Origin: Coniferiporia sulphurascens
Taxonomy: Eukaryota; Basidiomycota; Agaricomycetes; Hymenochaetales; Hymenochaetaceae
Length of the DNA stretch: 64,000 nt
Assembly: GCA_002794785.1 (NCBI GenBank)
Contig: NBBA01000003.1
Coordinates: 2,356,001-2,420,000 of the forward strand
Reading direction: 5' to 3'
Below the pieces are notes generated by a model. That model saw nothing but the letters and a program-made list of their open reading frames with translations, had not been told where the DNA came from and searched no databases. Below, in pieces: positions 61,085 to 64,000 of the stretch (the first letter of the stretch is position 1; each line of letters begins with the position of its first letter). The position numbers and the translations under genes are program-made.

Positions 61085-64000
61085 TATATAGGCCCTGCTT
61101 ATGTAACCCCCTTACAGCGTCCCTCATCCAACCAGTCACGGAACTCCTCCCCTGACGACCCTAGAATCCTGAACGCAACAAAAACACTAAGAAAATGTCA
61201 CATACCCGTCGTTTCCTTTCGATAACATATCCTGAGGGGTATAATGGACGACGAGGAACTGGGGGCTAATATTTTGAAACTCCGCTTTTATAGACCGATC
61301 TGCAGATCCCCACATCATCGCATAAATAATATTAATAGATCGACGCGAGTCCTTTTCCCTTTACTACCATGACAGTCTAGAACAAGGAAGCACCAATTGG
61401 GTTTAAACGCTGCGACTCTGCGGTTGAGTGAGAAAAATGCGACCGCGCACAGAGTCGTTCCAGACCCATATGCATTTTTTCTTTCGGAACCGCCACCAAA
61501 AAGCAGTCTGAACTACGATAGCCGCCTTTTCCAGTCTGCGTTATGATCTCATACATATATATGTCCCATTCGCTTTTTCGAGGTATGTTTCATTTATTTC
61601 CATTCCCAAACAGCCCACAACAGGCGCGAAGACACTTCAATTCTGGTCCAGACCTCTCGAAGCTCCAGCAGCCTTTTGACTGCTACCCCCCATCATCACG
61701 CCTTCGTGCAACCAGCATCTGTCTTCAGCTACGCCCACGCCTCCTCTCTTCTCTTGCTCTCTCCTCGTCTAGGATCTCGCGAGACGCTACTCGGGCGTGC
61801 GACGGACGTCAGGCCTGGCGGGGGAGTACAGAGAGGGTGCCTCTTCTCTGCGCTTCCCCGTCTGCGTCGCGACCGTGGAGGAACTGGGCAGAGTTACGCA
61901 GACAAGTGACGAGCGTCTTTCCTTCATTTCCGTTTCTTGCGCACTTGCTTCTACTCCCACAGAACCTAGATCGCGAGACGCTAGGGCGTGCGACGGACGT
62001 GACGACGATGGCGACGGCGAGGATTCTCAGGGAGGCTGGCCACCTCCTTGGGTCTCTGCAGCTTGAGCCTGAGTCCGACCGTGAGGGAAGGGACCGAGAC
62101 GTTCTGGCGAGTCGCAAACACTGTCGCGTTTACCCATTCGCTTGATCCTTCCCCCAGATCCTATTAGAACGACGCCGGAGCGAGATGTGGTTCCCGGGCG
62201 AGCGACGTGTGCCGGCACTAATGGGGGAGGCCGGGGAAGGTGCCTCTTCTCTGGTTTTCCCTATCGGTGCCGCGCCATGTCGCGTCGTGCCGTGGAAGAG
62301 CGGGACGGGGCGGGGCGATTCTGATTCAGACAAGTCCAAATACTCCCATATCCATATTTTTCCCCGCTTCGCTCCTTTCTCACACGCTGCGTTTCGTCTC
62401 AGACTGTTGTTTTTCTTGCAGGGCAGGTCATACAGCCGCGAGACGCCAATGGGCGTGCGACGGACGCGATGGCAACTAATGGCGACGAGACCTGGAGAGG
62501 CTGGCCACCCCTTCGAGTCTCTGAAGCTTGAGTCTGAGCGTGAGGGATCGGGCTGAGACAGTTCATGCGGGTTGTTTCTTTTCGTCACGCTAGTACGCTC
62601 ACTTGATCTTTTTCTCGCTCGGCACTTGGGTTAGCAGAAAAAATGGATTTGCGATCACGGGACGTCTACCATGAGAGCGGCGGGCGTCCGGGTAAACGGG
62701 GAAGGACGGGGAAGGTGCCTCTTCTCCTGACTTCCCCGTTTGCTCGTGACGTGTCGCGACGCTGGACTTTGGCCCGTGTCTTGGACCCCAGAGCCCTTTT
62801 CATTTTTTCTCCCGTCCCCCAGGTCTTAGTTCGGACTGATACTGATACTTCATTAGTTAGGCATTTTCTCGCGAGACGCTTTGGGCGTGCGACGGACGTG
62901 ATGGCGAGGGCGAGGGGAACGCAGGAGGCTGGCCACCTCCCGAGTTCCCTGCAGCCCTGAGTCAGAGCGTGGTGGAATGGTGTCGCTTGTTACGATGAGT
63001 TTTCCTTTGCGTTCACGCCTATCCGCTCTCTCGCTTGTCCTCTTCATTTTCAGATTCCCTTTATGGCGGAATGGCTATACAGTTGGAGGAAGCATTGGAC
63101 GTGAGGCGGGACACAAGGGTGATAGCACCGGGGGACCGAGGAGGCTGGCATCCTTCTCGGTTCTTCTGTGCTGGACCCCGAGTGTGGAGAAAGAGGGCGA
63201 GCGCACCGGCGACGGCTGACGGCTGACGAGTCGTGGAGGCCGGCCACTTCCACTTCCACGACTTTGACGCTTGACCCTCTGTATCTCCAGGACCTCCTTC
63301 AGCAACATACGTGCACGTGTTCCCATCGGGACCATCATTAGTGAGGGGCGGGATACAGGGAAGGGGGAACGGGACGGATGGGAAGCCGAGGGGGAGGGCA
63401 AGTCCTCCCGTGAGTTCTTCATTATTTACCTCCTGAGACAAGCGACCGATATTCTCCTTTTCCATTCTTCCTCTTTCTACGTCGTTGTGTCTTCGCTACT
63501 CGACGTTTTCCGACGGCCATGCACGGACCCCCCGGAGTCGTGTGCACGGTTTGGGCCTGGGGACCCGTGAAGCCGGTCACCTCCTAGGTCTGGTAGTCCA
63601 ACCCGGCCGACGGACGGAGGTGGGGGTGAGGGGATGCAGAGGTGCTGGGCTCGGGAGGGGGAGGTTCAGATTAGTTTGGAGCTGTGCGTACTCTTCTTGC
63701 GTCTCGTCTCTCTCTTGATTTACCTCTTTCGACGTATATTTGATTCGCTCATCTCCTGCCTATAAATTGAATCTGTGGGACAGAGTCTCAAACCTTGATT
63801 ATACGTCCCAACACTGTTAATATTGCCCCTACTCACAAGCTTGCACTCTCGGCCAGTAACTGCTGAAAGGTCGGTGGGAACTATCGGCCCGGGATGAGGG
63901 ATAAAACAATTGGTTTTTTGTCGGGCAATTTTGATAGAATAATGCTTTATCCACAAACAAAAATGCAGGACCGTGACTAAGGTAAAAAAGAAAAATATAC
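61085..64000 (+). repeat. Compound repeat, copy 3, runs off the window
   Basis: Same family as 31985-34560 and, reversed, 53060-55800. GCGTGCGACGGACG occurs at about 61795, 61985, 62453 and 62885; GTGCCTCTTCTC at about 61828, 62239 and 62717; the near-palindrome GGAGGCTGGCCACCTCC at 62031-62047 and 62924-62940. Homology to copy 2's displaced end continues to the last base, so the true end lies outside the window. Confidence 0.8.

Overview
The window looks like a gene-containing stretch of an Agaricomycete (basidiomycete) nuclear genome, most likely a white-rot fungus of the Polyporales type. The evidence is three secreted class II manganese peroxidase genes, many short introns (about 50-80 nt) with GT-AG borders, a multi-intron P450, a C2-NACHT-WD40 protein, a DUF6533-type membrane protein and a fungal OPT transporter. 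All gene models were built by hand from reading-frame continuity, splice signals and remembered family patterns. No database search was possible.

Layout. 1-2.2 kb: no recognisable gene. 2.4-10.7 kb: manganese peroxidase cluster, two genes on + (2432-3780, 5115-6458) and one on - (9310-10659), with an unrelated small conserved gene (7275-8000, -) between. All three share exon structure and a promoter block. 11.4-18.1 kb: housekeeping genes on -, the ribosome-biogenesis GTPase NOG1 and an aminopeptidase P with a long disordered N-terminal extension. 20.5-29.6 kb: an HABP4/STM1-like RNA-binding protein, a tandem pair of UIM-containing paralogues, a RING/coiled-coil protein and a single-pass membrane protein.

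31.6-40.5 kb: a P450 N-terminal relic, copy 1 of a large compound repeat, and a C2-NACHT-WD40 NLR-like gene that is CpG-depleted and split by a 258-bp LTR-like insertion with a 5-bp target duplication. 44.2-46.5 kb: an intact cytochrome P450. 47-64 kb: a repeat-rich accessory zone with a fold-back element, a duplicated OPT 3' flank, a DUF6533-type gene, a nested inverted repeat, and two inverted copies of the compound repeat that bracket an intact OPT oligopeptide transporter gene.

Functionally, the peroxidases fit extracellular Mn(II)-dependent lignin attack, and the P450 and OPT transporter fit oxidative and peptide metabolism of a wood decayer. The NLR-like protein belongs to the class linked in fungi to non-self recognition. 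The strongest leads are the ~2.5-3 kb noncoding compound repeat (three copies), the inverted-repeat-flanked OPT gene, the CpG-depleted NLR carrying a CpG-rich and therefore younger insertion, and the conserved promoter block of the three peroxidases. No tRNA, rRNA or CRISPR array was recognised.
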